This document shows, in pieces, positions 27,501-35,623 of a stretch of DNA of 64,000 bases. How positions within the stretch are numbered: position 1 is the first letter of the stretch; the number at the start of each line of letters is the position of its first letter. A program made the position numbers and the translations under genes. Origin of the DNA: Euleptes europaea. Taxonomy: Eukaryota > Chordata > Lepidosauria > Squamata > Sphaerodactylidae. The notes beneath the pieces are model-generated. The model saw only the letters and a list, made by a program, of their open reading frames with translations. It ran no database searches and had not been told where the DNA came from. The DNA lies in assembly GCF_029931775.1 (NCBI RefSeq), contig NC_079317.1, positions 25,596,169-25,660,168 on the forward strand. Reading direction: 5' to 3'.

Positions 27501-30500
27501 TAATTGACATCTGCATTGGTTGTCTAACTTAGTGCTTCTGAGTGCAGCTATGACCTTCAGCTGGGACAGTAGTAGTAAATGGTTACAATATCAAGACTTT
27601 GAATGGCATAATAGGTTACCCACCTTGAGCTTAATACTATCACAGGTATTTTAGTTTATTTTAGTTTACAAGAACCTTGGATTGCTTCTATAATGAATGA
27701 CTACAACAGTAGAATCTGGCTTGCTACTTCTGAACAGCAAGTAAGCCTTGAGCTTCTTCAGTCCCAGTCTGTGAAGTGATTACATCTTTTCAATATATTT
27801 AATCCTTATGAAACCTAATGGGACATGCTTCCATATCAAAATTCTGGTTATATGGTCGCAGCCCATGACAGGAGGACCTCCTGGGAACCTTGTGTATGGT
27901 GCCTTGAGGTTCGTGAGGGGGGGAAAGGCAGGACCGTTTAGTTACTGGCACTTGGATGATCTTTAGTTGTTGCAACCTGAAGAAGTTCACAGAGTGGTTA
28001 AAGGGATACAGCTAGGGTTGGCAGCTCCAGGTAGGGAATTACCTGGAGATTTTGGGGGCAGAGCCTGAGGAGGGCTGGGCTTGGAGAGGGGAGGGACTTC
28101 AATGCCATAGAGTCCAATGGCCAAAGCAGCCATTTTCTCCAGGGGACTGATCTCTATCACCTGGTGATCAGTTGTAACAGTGGGAGATCTCCAGCTACCA
28201 CCTGGAGGTTGGCAACCCTAGATACAGCTGTATACCTTACCCTTGCCTATCTTCCCTTTCTTTTCCACAGGGATCTGAGCTTTTCCATTTTAGGGTAGCA
28301 GCTATTCCTGGAATCTCCTTTTGTAGCTTATTTGATGAATTTCAGGTATAGTGAACAACCATTAACATCATTTAGAAATACCAAAATAACAATAAAATAC
28401 AGGTTTATAACAAACATTCCTGAATATTTAGCTATTAATTTCAACAGGTATGTTTGTTAAACGGCAGTGATGGTATATCTAATAGTAAAATATGCCATGA
28501 AGTTAAAAGAAAAAAAAAATCTACCGGAGGGGGTATGCTAAGGAAGAGGCTTCTGCCAATTCTTCCCAAAATCTCTTTTCTTAATCACTTTCTGCCGAGG
28601 GTAAATAGTTAATATGAAAAAGTAGTGGTTAAAATGTTGGACAAGAATCTGGGAGACCCAGGTTCAAACCCCCAGTCTGCCATAGAAGCTCACTGGATGA
28701 CCTGGGACCAGTCACACATTCTCAGGCTAACTTACCTCAGAGCCTTGCTATGAGGATCAAATGGACAAGAGAATGATGTCCGCCGCTTTGGGGCCCCATT
28801 AGGTATGTACTGGATAGTGCTGCGTCTCCACAACTTTGAAATGATGGGCTATTCACCAAACTAAAAATACAATCATAGAAATTAGCTATGTACTAAATGC
28901 AAAATGTAATTGAGCCTTTAGATCTGGTTACTGCCTCCCACATTTCCAATGTACATATACAGTAAGCAGGCACACACAGAAGTTTAGAGGAAGCCAAGTA
29001 TCTGTACTATGGCACACCATCAGCTCTCAGAGAAAAGTGAGTTGTTTATGGTCATTCTATGAGTCCTTTGTTGACTTAATTAGTGTACCTATGGCCTTCT
29101 TTCACTAAATGTTATAGGATTGAGGGGTGGGGGTTGGAAAGCCAAGAATGGGAGATGTAGCAATTAATCAGTGCCTTAATTTCCAAAATGGGAGATGCCT
29201 ATGTTACACATGCTTGCAATTCATGTTCTCCAACCTATATATTATCCCCTAATACAAGGAAGATATTATTTATTTACTTATTTATTTTTCGATTTATACC
29301 CCACCCTCAATCCCTGGCCCATGGTCAGGCTCAGGGCGAGTGACACAATCAAACCACATCCAATACAGTAAAATCACAATATAAATGAACCTTAATTTTT
29401 TTAAAAATTTTTTTAAACCAATCTCAATTATTAATCAATTTATAAGTAAACAAGTGGTGCTTAACATTAGAGCATATGGCCACTGTGGGCCTGGAAAAAG
29501 CAGTCAGGGCCCCCAAATGTTTAGTTGTTAACAGCCTAGAGGGAGTAGGGAAGCCAGCTCTGATGGCAACCATTGCGACCCTCAACTATAGCCCATAGGC
29601 CTGGTGGAATATCTCCATTTTACAGGCCCTGCAGAATTTAAGATCCCACAGGGATCATAGTTCAGTTAAGGAACAGAGGGAGTTGAAGTCTTTGGGAGTA
29701 GGGTTGCCAGCTCCAGGTTGGAAAATTCCTGGATATTTGGGGTGGAGCGTGGGGAGTGTGGGGTTTGGGATGGGGAGAGAGTAAAAGACATTCTGCACAT
29801 GCCCATAGGCATGCATTCATTTACACAGGCAAATTACAGCAAGATGGTTTACATTTAACGATTAAAACCAGGTACCAGGCTAAGTGAAACTGGGCCTTCA
29901 TTTTTCTGCTCTGACTCCACCTTCCCCACACCCCTGGTCCTATGACCCTGCTTACTCCTGAGGCAAAATCCTGCTGGAAACAGAGGAGGCAACCCCAAAT
30001 TATTATGAATCTCCCTGTCATTTTCTGCCCACTGTTCTGCCCGCTTGTTACTGTGGGCTTTTAAAAGGGCAGTAACAACAAAGAAATACAAAAATGGATA
30101 GGGTTGCCAGGTCCCTCTTTGCTATCAGCGGGAGATTTTTGGGGCAGAGCCTGAGGAGGGAGGGGTTTGGCAGGGGAGGGACTTAAATGCCATAGAGTCC
30201 AATTGCCAAAGCGGCCATTTTCTCCAGGTGAACTGATCTCTATCGGCTGGAGATCAGTTGTATTAGCAGGAGATCTCCTGCTAATTACCTGGAGGTTGGC
30301 AACCCTACAAATGGATCAGGAAAAAAAGGGGTTGGGAAGAGGTAAATTGATTGGGCTGCAGCTGGCATTGTTTTCCAGGCTGTCAGGACAAAAACTGCTT
30401 GCAGGTTTCCCTTATCTCTGTGGAAAGGCCCAGAACTTTTTAAAAAAATGAAAGTTAAGAATTGGGAGGTGGAACATGACATATTTTGGGGGAGACATGA

Positions 30501-30828
30501 CTCCCAAGTATCCCTGTAGCTATTTATCTGGTTCCAATATTTTGCCAATAGGACATGGCCATCATAAATTAGTATTCAGCCTTTGAAGAAGAAGGGTTTG
30601 AAATTACAATGTTTCCTGTTGCAGATTTATGTTGATGATGCTCCATTGGCTTTCCCAGGAGATTATCTTATCGCTTCAATTACATCTGTACTAGTAGGAT
30701 TTATAATCTTTGTGGCATTTATTCTGCAAGTATATGACATTCAGGTATGGAGCATTTTGAAGGAGAAACTAATACAAACAAGAAAAGTGAGTCGAAGTGC
30801 ACCTTCAATATCTTCAGCTCTTAACTAG
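863..30828 (+). CDS. CATSPERB: CATSPERB copy A, C-terminal part (12 exons, 5' part outside window)
   Basis: CATSPERB is an auxiliary subunit of CatSper, the pH-gated calcium channel of the sperm flagellum; its large extracellular part joins the canopy over the pore. Coding exons: 863-1014, 2639-2790, 4790-4986, 5391-5717, 6101-6240, 12924-13112, 15974-16084, 19636-19746, 20967-21105, 22918-23018, 28271-28345, 30625-30828. They total 1898 bases, two leading bases plus 631 codons and a TAG stop. Each intron has GT-AG ends and phases agree throughout. Landmarks matching my memory of human CATSPERB include [53 protein letters not shown] and [12 protein letters not shown], followed by one membrane helix ([19 protein letters not shown]) and a short basic tail. 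There are no internal stops, so this copy looks functional. The N-terminal half would lie left of the window. Homology is from recall, not a search. Confidence 0.92.
1320..1645 (+). mobile_element. LINE 3' end, L2-like
   Basis: The end of a degraded open frame is followed by a T/G-rich tail and the phrase aaactgccttgagcaggtc, which is typical of 3' ends of reptile L2-type LINEs. It is 5' truncated and not coding. Confidence 0.45.
1803..2011 (+). mobile_element. hAT-type MITE, diverged subfamily
   Basis: It starts TAGGGTTGCC and ends TTGGCAGTCCTA. It carries the family body (ggagatcttcc, gatcagttcccctgga, gaggtccttcccctcccc) and the variant 3' end aatttcccaac. The target duplication is not clear. 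Confidence 0.75.
2012..2638. other. Intron sequence, nothing recognised
   Basis: Intron of CATSPERB copy A between exons a and b. Overlapping short open frames on both strands at 2054-2407 show no family motif and no splice context. I see no gene here. Confidence 0.5.
2639..2790 (+). CDS. CATSPERB: CATSPERB copy A exon b
   Basis: The acceptor is ggtttcag and the donor is AG|gtaaat. The exon encodes [20 protein letters not shown] then AFFSHVPF and ends at HGKALHY. It matches human LAPQHTSLDEIIFFAYVP and GKVIHSG in order. It ends with two bases (AG) that complete a codon with the next exon. Confidence 0.9.
3236..3475. other. CpG-rich block in intron b
   Basis: This ~240 bp stretch is strongly GC-rich with many CpG (gccggcg, ggcgccgg, gccgccgg), in contrast with AT-rich surroundings. 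It ends just before a purine microsatellite. It is probably a young GC-rich transposon fragment; an intronic CpG island or promoter is possible but unsupported. Confidence 0.5.
3541..3600 (+). repeat. A-rich and (GAAA)n microsatellite
   Basis: A-rich tract followed by about nine tandem GAAA units. It sits next to the 5' side of the Penelope fragment. Confidence 0.9.
3611..4434 (+). mobile_element. Penelope-like element, 5' truncated, with GIY-YIG endonuclease
   Basis: An open frame at 3711-4115 (134 codons) encodes the C-terminal endonuclease of a Penelope-like retroelement. The GIY-YIG core reads [17 protein letters not shown], followed by R and H residues ([11 protein letters not shown]) and an AVAEH motif. 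Downstream is the typical non-coding terminus with ctgaagatgcc, gaaacgtcagg and the end gaccgtgaaagccttcga. The reverse transcriptase part is missing, so it is 5' truncated. The surviving domain is intact in frame, which suggests a fairly recent insertion or chance survival. It is intronic in copy A. Confidence 0.88.
4314..4348 (+). ncRNA. Hammerhead-ribozyme-like core in Penelope terminus
   Basis: CTGAAGA (4314-4320) and GAAAC (4341-4345) flank a possible stem II (GCCTGC with GCTGGT, one mismatch). This fits the CUGANGA...GAAA hammerhead pattern known from Penelope-like elements. One extra U follows CUGAAGA, so activity is uncertain. Confidence 0.45.
4790..4986 (+). CDS. CATSPERB: CATSPERB copy A exon c
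   Basis: The acceptor is ttccattcag and the donor is G|gtgagt. The exon encodes [20 protein letters not shown] and ends LQLRTAG, paralleling human IRKILQHTTPKGFLSSVIAE. The phase joins both neighbours. Confidence 0.92.
5391..5717 (+). CDS. CATSPERB: CATSPERB copy A exon d (largest)
   Basis: At 327 bases this is the largest exon. The acceptor is gttttctag and the donor is G|gtaagg. It encodes [20 protein letters not shown], then NVTGG (an N-glycosylation sequon), [16 protein letters not shown] and IKYLDLGS. These are close matches to human TDIEKTVVLPGYSSFL, WFLYDFGQRNGRTWKI and VKYIDLGN. Confidence 0.95.
6101..6240 (+). CDS. CATSPERB: CATSPERB copy A exon e
   Basis: A long pyrimidine tract (ttttttccccctctgcag) precedes the exon and the donor is CAG|gtaata. 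It encodes [20 protein letters not shown] then [20 protein letters not shown]. Human counterparts are VFVGNPNLLEVKAQGLFDDT and DSYVLEIFATSKVF. It ends in phase 0. Confidence 0.94.
6380..6535. repeat. Imperfect inverted repeat with poly(T), MITE-like
   Basis: cttccagtaaaaaaaatgga near 6378 faces ttttactggaagtgaca near 6505, enclosing tctatggtaaagccatagag. This is a fold-back non-autonomous DNA element related to the aagtgaYgtcat group also seen at 37882 and 39100. Confidence 0.5.
6830..7010 (-). mobile_element. CR1-like LINE fragment
   Basis: The segment from tactctctgcttcc through tttttaatccataagaggat and caaaagcctattgg parallels the better preserved minus-strand CR1 near 14560-14950. It is short and heavily decayed. 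Confidence 0.5.
7640..10085 (+). mobile_element. Possible DIRS-like retroelement fossil (patchy)
   Basis: Scattered segments resemble the 5' and gag-like part of DIRS-type elements. They include a cysteine-containing segment near 9985-10079 ([20 protein letters not shown]) and a related, more decayed one near 9500. It appears broken in many places and old. The family call is tentative. Confidence 0.3.
8034..8190. mobile_element. Palindromic MITE (TTTCACACAGCCC family)
   Basis: The left arm from ctttcacacagcccaaataa is mirrored by ttatttgggctgtgtgaaag at the right end. The two halves pair over about 50-70 bases, so the whole element folds into one hairpin. Flanks ACAAACTC/ACAGACTG suggest an 8-base duplication (6/8), consistent with hAT. 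Confidence 0.65.
10386..11598 (+). mobile_element. CR1 LINE, 5' truncated, 3' end of reverse transcriptase
   Basis: It encodes the RT catalytic region with [20 protein letters not shown] and FADDTKL, then [15 protein letters not shown] and [16 protein letters not shown], in three successive frames broken by indels. It ends in the CR1-type tail of repeated ttcttatg. The indels place it out of activity, but identity to the family is still clear, so it is of moderate age. Confidence 0.85.
11600..12923. other. Intron sequence without recognised features
   Basis: The last part of the 6.7 kb intron before exon f. No open frame with family motifs, RNA gene or clear repeat end was seen. Confidence 0.5.
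12924..13112 (+). CDS. CATSPERB: CATSPERB copy A exon f
   Basis: The exon has 63 complete codons between acceptor ccctag and donor CCG|gtaagg. It encodes [20 protein letters not shown] then [20 protein letters not shown] and [17 protein letters not shown]. The human equivalents CYVTTLVPTLKSSCSYLRSM and EDWISGVH are in the same order. A 6.7 kb intron rich in repeats precedes it. Confidence 0.94.
13890..15310 (-). mobile_element. Old CR1-like LINE, interrupted by a hAT element
   Basis: On the minus strand, fragments of the RT C-terminal region are visible ([56 protein letters not shown]). The 5'-ward part continues past 14930 (aagccttttggaagttccaa). Many frame breaks show it is old. The insertion at 14672-14921 splits it. 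Confidence 0.7.
14672..14921. mobile_element. hAT-type MITE inserted in CR1
   Basis: The termini CAGGGTT and ctACCCTG are flanked by GTGAGACA (14664-14671) and GTGAGATA (14922-14929), a 7/8 eight-base duplication. Removing it rejoins the CR1 sequence around it. It contains agaagtgatatca, like the 37882 element. Confidence 0.75.
15907..15949 (+). mobile_element. Truncated hAT-type MITE beside exon g
   Basis: The first ~43 bases of the family (TAGGGTTGCCAACCTCCAGG and ctggagatctcctg) end 24 bases before the exon g acceptor. Confidence 0.75.
15974..16084 (+). CDS. CATSPERB: CATSPERB copy A exon g
   Basis: The exon has 37 codons and donor AAA|gtaagt. It encodes [20 protein letters not shown] then [17 protein letters not shown], matching human INYRPPSNMGIAIPLTDNFY. 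A partial hAT element ends about 24 bases upstream of the acceptor, so the branch-point region is partly transposon-derived. Confidence 0.94.
16722..17815 (-). mobile_element. CR1 LINE, 5' truncated, relatively intact RT
   Basis: The 3' tail is atcatagaatcatagagttg at the left end. On the minus strand a 206-codon frame (17178-17798) reads [20 protein letters not shown], then [28 protein letters not shown] and [20 protein letters not shown]. It is CR1 reverse transcriptase with the FADD box and is among the better preserved LINE copies here. Confidence 0.88.
18613..18804 (+). mobile_element. hAT-type MITE (TAGGGTTGCCA family)
   Basis: The TAGGGTTGCCAACCTCCAGG start, GTCAACCCTA end and full internal body are all present. 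The target duplication is not clear. Confidence 0.82.
18928..19289. mobile_element. hAT-type MITE of a second family (TAGGGCTGT)
   Basis: This 362 bp element has termini TAGGGCTGTTGA/TCGACAGCCCTA and a perfect 8-base duplication ACACTCAG at 18920-18927 and 19290-19297. The interior is full of ttcgg/ccgaa runs in both orientations. It is non-coding. The perfect duplication suggests a young copy. Confidence 0.88.
19636..19746 (+). CDS. CATSPERB: CATSPERB copy A exon h (cysteine-rich)
   Basis: The acceptor is ctctctgcag and the donor is AAG|gtaaga. It encodes [20 protein letters not shown] then VDFSDCKEK. The cysteine pattern KQCAN, CNCT-like and SDCREK-like matches human. NKT is a glycosylation sequon. 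Confidence 0.94.
20018..20140 (+). mobile_element. Terminus of Penelope-type element (tagcaccttaaagac family)
   Basis: gtcggtctgcagtagaacag, gagtccttagagaccaacaa and cttcttcagatacc match the element at 60326. On the minus strand a decayed CTGAAGA...AAAGC hammerhead-like pattern can be seen. Confidence 0.55.
20967..21105 (+). CDS. CATSPERB: CATSPERB copy A exon i
   Basis: The acceptor is tctcttcag and the donor is G|gtaggg. It encodes [20 protein letters not shown] then [19 protein letters not shown], matching human PPYLVTVTEVNMRKNWQL. Sequons NLT and NRT are present. Confidence 0.93.
22177..22270 (-). mobile_element. Truncated hAT-type MITE
   Basis: It begins TAGGGTTGCCAGGTCCCTCT and loses similarity after ggaaggcactggg. 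The other terminus is missing. Confidence 0.7.
22330..22570. mobile_element. LINE-like dispersed repeat fragment
   Basis: The stretch around ctgtgagggcgaccaacaca and agccggactggaatgggtct looks like a common reptile dispersed repeat, probably non-LTR. Assignment is from recall and weak. Confidence 0.35.
22918..23018 (+). CDS. CATSPERB: CATSPERB copy A exon j
   Basis: The acceptor is tgtttttcag and the donor is CAT|gtaagt. It encodes [20 protein letters not shown] then GLTLSIH. The human counterpart is KHYLESLLQTPVYNPLGLNL. Confidence 0.92.
24203..24318 (-). mobile_element. CR1 LINE 3' tail
   Basis: acataagaacataagaaaag then ccctgctggatcagaccaag is the reverse complement of the tail seen at 11480-11598 in the plus-strand CR1. 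Only the extreme 3' end remains. Confidence 0.85.
24319..28004. other. Long intron without recognised gene, AT-rich core
   Basis: Part of the 5.3 kb intron between exons j and k. Positions 25900-27800 are strongly AT-rich with runs such as atgaaaagaatatatagata. No coding family, RNA gene or clear repeat terminus was recognised, although such a block could be an unclassified decayed retroelement. Confidence 0.45.
28013..28220 (-). mobile_element. hAT-type MITE with perfect 8-base duplication
   Basis: TAGGGTTGGC...GGCAACCCTA is flanked by GATACAGC at 28005-28012 and 28221-28228. It is the best single proof that this family makes 8-base duplications. It ends 50 bases before exon k. Confidence 0.9.
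28271..28345 (+). CDS. CATSPERB: CATSPERB copy A exon k
   Basis: The exon has 25 codons between acceptor cttttccacag and donor CAG|gtatag. It encodes [20 protein letters not shown] then FDEFQ and is nearly identical to human [21 protein letters not shown] 208 bp hAT element ends 50 bases upstream. Confidence 0.95.
28621..28810 (+). mobile_element. tRNA-derived SINE (MIR-like)
   Basis: gtagtggttaaaatgttgga resembles an A box and ggttcaaacccc a B box, followed by a SINE core with gatgacctgggaccagtcac and a tail gccgctttggggccccatta. This is a common amniote tRNA-SINE layout. Confidence 0.7.
29265..29660 (-). mobile_element. LINE 3' end, L2-like
   Basis: On the minus strand the end reads cgccctgagcctgaccatgg then ataaat followed by an (AAAT)-type tail at the left edge. 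The body shares phrases with 53984-54370 (aagcagtcaggacccc). Confidence 0.5.
29699..29795 (-). mobile_element. Truncated hAT-type MITE
   Basis: Starts TAGGGTTGCCAGCTCCAGGT and is cut after gggatggggagagag. Confidence 0.7.
30099..30307 (-). mobile_element. hAT-type MITE
   Basis: Full-length copy flanked by AAAATGGA (30091-30098) and CAAATGGA (30308-30315), a 7/8 duplication. Confidence 0.88.
30625..30828 (+). CDS. CATSPERB: CATSPERB copy A last exon with transmembrane helix and stop
   Basis: The acceptor is tcctgttgcag. The exon encodes [20 protein letters not shown], then the membrane helix and a cytoplasmic tail with basic residues ending SALN, with TAG at 30826-30828. Human IYVDEAPLPFPGHTLIAVAT aligns at the start. 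The extracellular part, helix and short inner tail agree with the known topology of the subunit. Confidence 0.95.
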   Translation: MYVDDAPLAFPGDYLIASITSVLVGFIIFVAFILQVYDIQVWSILKEKLIQTRKVSRSAPSISSALN

Positions 30829-31054
30829 TGAAAACTTTTGACTGTCAACCATGGCAGCCAAGATCCTTTTTTTACAATTTAGTTGTTAGAAATTTTGTTC
30901 TTCCATCTTTACTTGGAGCATGAAATAGTTACAGCCTTTGTTAGGAAAAATATTTTTCAGAATATGTAAAAAACATGTTTACCTGTTGTTAAGTATGCAA
31001 ATTGTGGTCATTGTTTGACATGTTAAACAGAATTTTATTTGGGAGGGTAATGTT

Positions 31055-31060
31055 AATAAA
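31055..31060 (+). terminator. Poly(A) signal AATAAA for CATSPERB copy A
   Basis: This is a canonical AATAAA 227 bases after the stop codon in an AT-rich 3' UTR (30829 to about 31080). A T/G-containing stretch follows. It is the first such hexamer after the stop. Confidence 0.7.
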
Positions 31061-32224
31061 TATAACTACCCACATGTCTGAGCTCTTATTTCTTGGTTAC
31101 AGAATCTGTTACAAGTGCAGCACTAAAGGGCTCTTTTCATCAGCTTTATTGCATGTAGACAGTAGCAAAAAGTAGTGTTCTGAAGATCACAAATTAACTA
31201 GTGTGAAATATACTGTTGTTGTTTTTTTGGAAAAGAAGGCAAAAGAAGTTTTCAAAAAATAACATTCGCATTTCCAAGCCTGAAGCCAGATTGGTCAAGA
31301 TCCAGTTCGTTCACTTCGTTCAGGAAACCCTTAGGCTGTCCAGCCACCACCCATCCAATCACCATGCTCAAGAATGGATCATTTGAGACTGGTCAGTGAG
31401 TGGATGCATCATACACAGCCTCTTTCAAAGCTCCAGTGACCACCCCCTCTCTACTAGAGGCATTAAGTGCCTCTCAGGCTCAGTCAGCTACTCCCTTCAC
31501 ACGCGCACAGGCAGGTTATGGCCATGAGTGGGGCGGGGGGAGGCAGTGACATCGGGGCTTGGCAATGTTCTTCTGTGGGAAATCCAGAAGCGACACCTCT
31601 TCTCTCTAAGAATCGCCTCAATGGTAAACCTGTTTTCACCTGGAACCTCAATGGTAAAACCAACAAGCAGGGATCCCCAATCTTTATGAGCCAACTGGCA
31701 CTTTTGGAATTCTAACACACAGTGGTGGGGCGCAACCACAAAGTGGCTGCTCAAGTGGTGGAGCCAGCCACAAAGTGACAGGCAGTGAGGTTATGCATAA
31801 CTCTAATCGTAACTCTTCAACATTTCTGGCAGAAGCTCTACTTAATAGATGCCTTTTAAACCAACATATTTAAAAAATATTTTCTTCCGTACACACAGTT
31901 TATCATCAGCCACACGGTGAAAATCCATGTTCTGTGGTCACGGCTGCTGCTGAAGCAGCATCTTAAAAATCTACATTAGGGAAAGAAAAAAATAAAACCC
32001 ACCCTCCTTATCACTGACTTCAGCCTAGGTCCTTCCAAAAAATCTCTTCAAATTCTGCTTTTCCCAGCACAATATTTCTGCTTGTGTGTGTTTTGTAGAT
32101 TTATCATGAAAGGGATTTAATCTTGCTCGTTAAAAGCAATAGTCACAGCTGCTGCTAAAGCAGCTTCTTAAAAATCTGCATAGCCTATCTGATCTCCACT
32201 GGCCAATCAGAAGCCCTGCTGGGC
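31061..32224. other. Spacer downstream of copy A
   Basis: No gene seen. cagggatccccaatctttat near 31669 resembles a hAT terminus, but no partner end was found. The rest is unassigned. Confidence 0.45.
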
Positions 32225-32292
32225 TAGGGTTGCCAGCCTCCAGGTACTAGCTGGAGATCTCCTGCTATTACAACTGATCTCCAGCCGATAGA
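32225..32292 (+). mobile_element. Truncated hAT-type MITE
   Basis: TAGGGTTGCCAGCCTCCAGG through gatctccagccgatagagg, then similarity stops. Confidence 0.75.
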
Positions 32293-32540
32293 GGACGACA
32301 CACACACTAAAGAAAAGAAACAAAAAGAACCTTTGAATTACTTGCCGCTCACAAGGCCACCAAAAGCCCTCCTTTCTTTCCTATACTCAGGAATAATTTA
32401 AACAGTAAACAGTAAATCTTTGCCTTTGGACTGTAAAAGAGTTTAACCTCTGCTTAACCCCTAGAAGCATGCAGGATTTAGATATAGATATAAAAGATCA
32501 CTTCAACTACAATTCCAACAGATAAAACACATACTAATAT

Positions 32541-32965
32541 TAGGGTTGCCAACCTCCAGGTACTAGCTGGAGAACTCCTGGTATTACAACTGGTTTCAGC
32601 CAATAGAGATCAGTTCCCCTGGAGAAAATGGCCACTTTGGCAATTGGACTCTATGACATTGAATAGGGTTGCCAGGTCTCTCTTCACCACCGGCAGGAGG
32701 TTTTTCGGGTGGAGCCTGAGGAAGGCAGGGTTTGGGGAGGGGAGGGACTTCAATGCCATAGAGTCCAACTGACATAGCAACAATTTTATCCAGGTGAACT
32801 GGTCTCTATCAGCTGGAGATCAGTTGTAATAGCAGGAGATCTCCAGCTAGTACCTGGAGGTTGGCAACCCTAGCACTGAAGTCCCTCTCTTCACCAAACC
32901 CCGCCCTCCTCAGGTTCCACCCCGAAAACCTCCCACCGATGGCAAAGAGGGAACTGGCAACCCTA
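32541..32965 (+). mobile_element. hAT-type MITE carrying a second copy inside it
   Basis: The outer copy is flanked by perfect ACTAATAT (32533-32540 and 32966-32973). Its body is split at gacattgaa/gcactgaagtc by the inner copy at 32664-32872. Without the insert it has the normal ~210 bp length. Confidence 0.9.
32664..32872 (-). mobile_element. Inner hAT-type MITE, opposite orientation
   Basis: TAGGGTTGCC...GGCAACCCTA is flanked by ACATTGAA and GCACTGAA (6/8). It is nested in the same family in reverse orientation. Confidence 0.88.
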
Positions 32966-32973
32966 ACTAATAT

Positions 32974-35623
32974 ATCACAAATATATTTGACACCGGAAAA
33001 GTCCAGCAGGTCTGGGATACAAAACAGCATCAGAAAACAGCATGTTGCTTCTCTTTGAATTTACACCCAATTTCACATCAATGTTGTTGTGCTCCCCCAT
33101 TCTCATAGAGTCCGATAAAAGAATGAGGGCAGGAGGTTGGTTTGATTACAGCTTGCTTTATTGCCCAAGAAGTCATAACTGGGTGAGCCAGGATCCGGAC
33201 AAACTGCTCTGCGATCCTGTCACACCGAGGCAGGGCAAATGCAAGAGGTTTTATAGACGTTTGACATTCCAAGACAACAATGATACATTTTCTTAACATC
33301 CGATTTTAGCTTGTCAATGCAACGTCAGCCTCGCTACATTAATGAATTGAGCCTGTTTCCTTGAGAAAGTTCACAGCGTTCTCTTTGCAAAGAGAAACGA
33401 AAGTTAACGAAGGGGAGGGGAAGCCTTTTGGAACGTGTGTGCGTACGTGCTTGGTGCTAAAAGGAAAGGGGGACCACTGGGAAGCGGCTTCTGTGGTTTT
33501 GCTTGTAAGCAGCTTATGCGTGTAGCTTGTGTGCATGTCTGAATGTGAAACAGGTATGATTACTCAGGCACAACAATGTGAGGCAATTATAATTGTTTAT
33601 ATCTAGCCTCATAGAAGATGGGAATACTAGTTTCACAGAAAATATGACATGTGAGCTTTGTTACAGCAACATACGAACAGTATGAAGTATGTGAATCGAA
33701 ACACCTGTGAAACTGGTTAAATAAATAGGGGTTTGTTTTAACATAAAAGTTGATAGTCAAAATCATTCATTTATATTAGCAGAAAGTTTACGCTTAGAAT
33801 ATTAACTGAGAGATCCCATCTCTAAATTTTTGTCAACATTTGCCAATTACCCTTTTTGCAGGGTGGCTTCCTCTTCTGAACATGATTTCAGGCGTACAGC
33901 CTTCGGTTTCTGCAGGCCCACTTCCTATATGACAGGAGTGGAACGGAGACATCTTTCAGTGGCTGTAATGCCACATGGCTCCAGTAACATATTAATTAAG
34001 TTGGGAGGGTGGATGCCGTGTGAAGTTTTCAAAGCAGGGCTAGAACCCCCCAGCCACCCCCCACACACACACATGCATGTAGGGGGAAATGGCATGGGAA
34101 CTTTCCATATAATCTGGCCCTGCCACATGGTTTTCCTGTCTGACAGGCCACAACCACTCGTGGAACCTGATCTTCGTCTCTCTGAGGCGGCAGCTGGATT
34201 CTCCCAACTGCCATCCTTTGGAACCCCCGGCAAGGAACTGTTAACGGGCTCTTGGGGAAGAGGGCAAAATGGCCCCGTGAAGCTGGTGACAAAGCCAGGC
34301 AAAAGGACAGCGAGAAAGAAAGACTGAAGCAAAGACAGTTAAGCAGTTCTCCTTTCCAGCAGTCTTAGAGCAGCCGTGCTTCAAGCTTAGGGGAGAAAAT
34401 ACCGACAAGGTAAAAGAGGGCAGGCGGCGAAGGGTTTGATAGAGGGGCTTGTGAAGGTCTAAAATATTTTCTATATTGTGCTCACTTAGAGCGCTGTACA
34501 AAAAGTCTCCACAGAAGAAATTAGAGATGAGGCAGCTCTTATTCTGTAGTAAAAACAGAGTATCTATCCCAAAGCCACACTCTCAAACGAAAAACAGGCT
34601 GGATTTTTATACAGTACGATTGCTGTTGCAGAACATGAATGTAAAGAGAAATGAGTTGTGGAGAGTTTGAAAACAAATACAGGACAGATTCCCAAACAAC
34701 ATTTCTGTTGCATTTTAACAGTATTAGGTCTTCTGGTGATTTCTCCTCCAACGCAGTGGTGAGTACAGGGCTGCCAGGGATGGGTGGTAGGTGGGTGGGA
34801 ATCGGGGTACAATTGCTGGAGCCAAGATCACTCTGGGGGCCTTGGGAACCAAGAAAGTTGGAACCAAGAAAGATGGAACCAAGAAAGTTGGAGGATTGTA
34901 GCAGCATACCTGTTACAATCAATTGTTTCTGTATGTATTCTTCTGAATTTGAGGGTCCCTTGGAGCGAATATCTGTGCAGGCACCTGTGATGGATCTTGG
35001 CAGCCCTGATGAAGACACTCACCTTTGTTCAAAACAAGTAAAATTGTGTAACTTCTTCATTACTTTTCCTTGCCCTCGGCTAAACTGGTATCCCCAGGGA
35101 CTAGGGGCAGGTCAGTGATAAAATAGGCAGCAGCATGTTATATAACTGGCCATATTGTTTAATAATTCTGATACTGAAAGTGATAGCCATAGAAAGGAGA
35201 ATCCGTTGTGTGATATTAGCACAGTGGCACTCAAGAACATATTTTGACTTAAGTGGTTAACAAAAAATGTTACTAAAGAAAATCAGTAGTAAAATAGGTA
35301 TATAAAAGATTCAGTAAAAATAATAAAAAAAATTGGCACTCTGGAAATAAATTTGGGCAGGAATTTTTAAAATGCGTAGCTATTAACATAAGATACAAAT
35401 AAAATTCAACAATGTGTTTAGAAACACAGATGTTTGTTGATGGACAGAGGAATGGAAGGGGGAGGGTGGAAAATTTGAGCCCTTTCTGTTGGGAAATAGA
35501 AAACTGGCATGGATGCCAGCGTACATCACATTGTACCTAAATGCAGAAACTGATTTCCCCCCATTGGAATGAAGTACAATTATTCACTTATATCAGGCAA
35601 AATAAAGGCATATCCTTAGGGAT
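32974..35623. other. Spacer between CATSPERB copies
   Basis: No gene recognised. On the minus strand, 33080-33530 contains gggcaataaagcaagctg, which is reminiscent of a retroviral LTR polyadenylation region; this would be an old solo-LTR-like fossil but no ends were defined. A three-unit 15-base tandem repeat lies at 34846-34890. Any promoter and 5' exon of copy B should lie between here and 37316. Confidence 0.4.
34846..34890 (+). repeat. Minisatellite, 3 x 15 bases
   Basis: Three consecutive units of gaaccaagaaagttg, the middle one with a single change (gatg). Confidence 0.9.

Noticed and set aside
33830-34332. Overlapping 165- and 135-codon frames on opposite strands
   Set aside because: No family motif, no exon signals, and frames overlap on both strands, as expected by chance in a GC-richer patch.
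34539-35118. 155-159 codon frames around the 15-base tandem repeat
   Set aside because: The frame is extended by the repeat and occurs on both strands; no recognisable protein.
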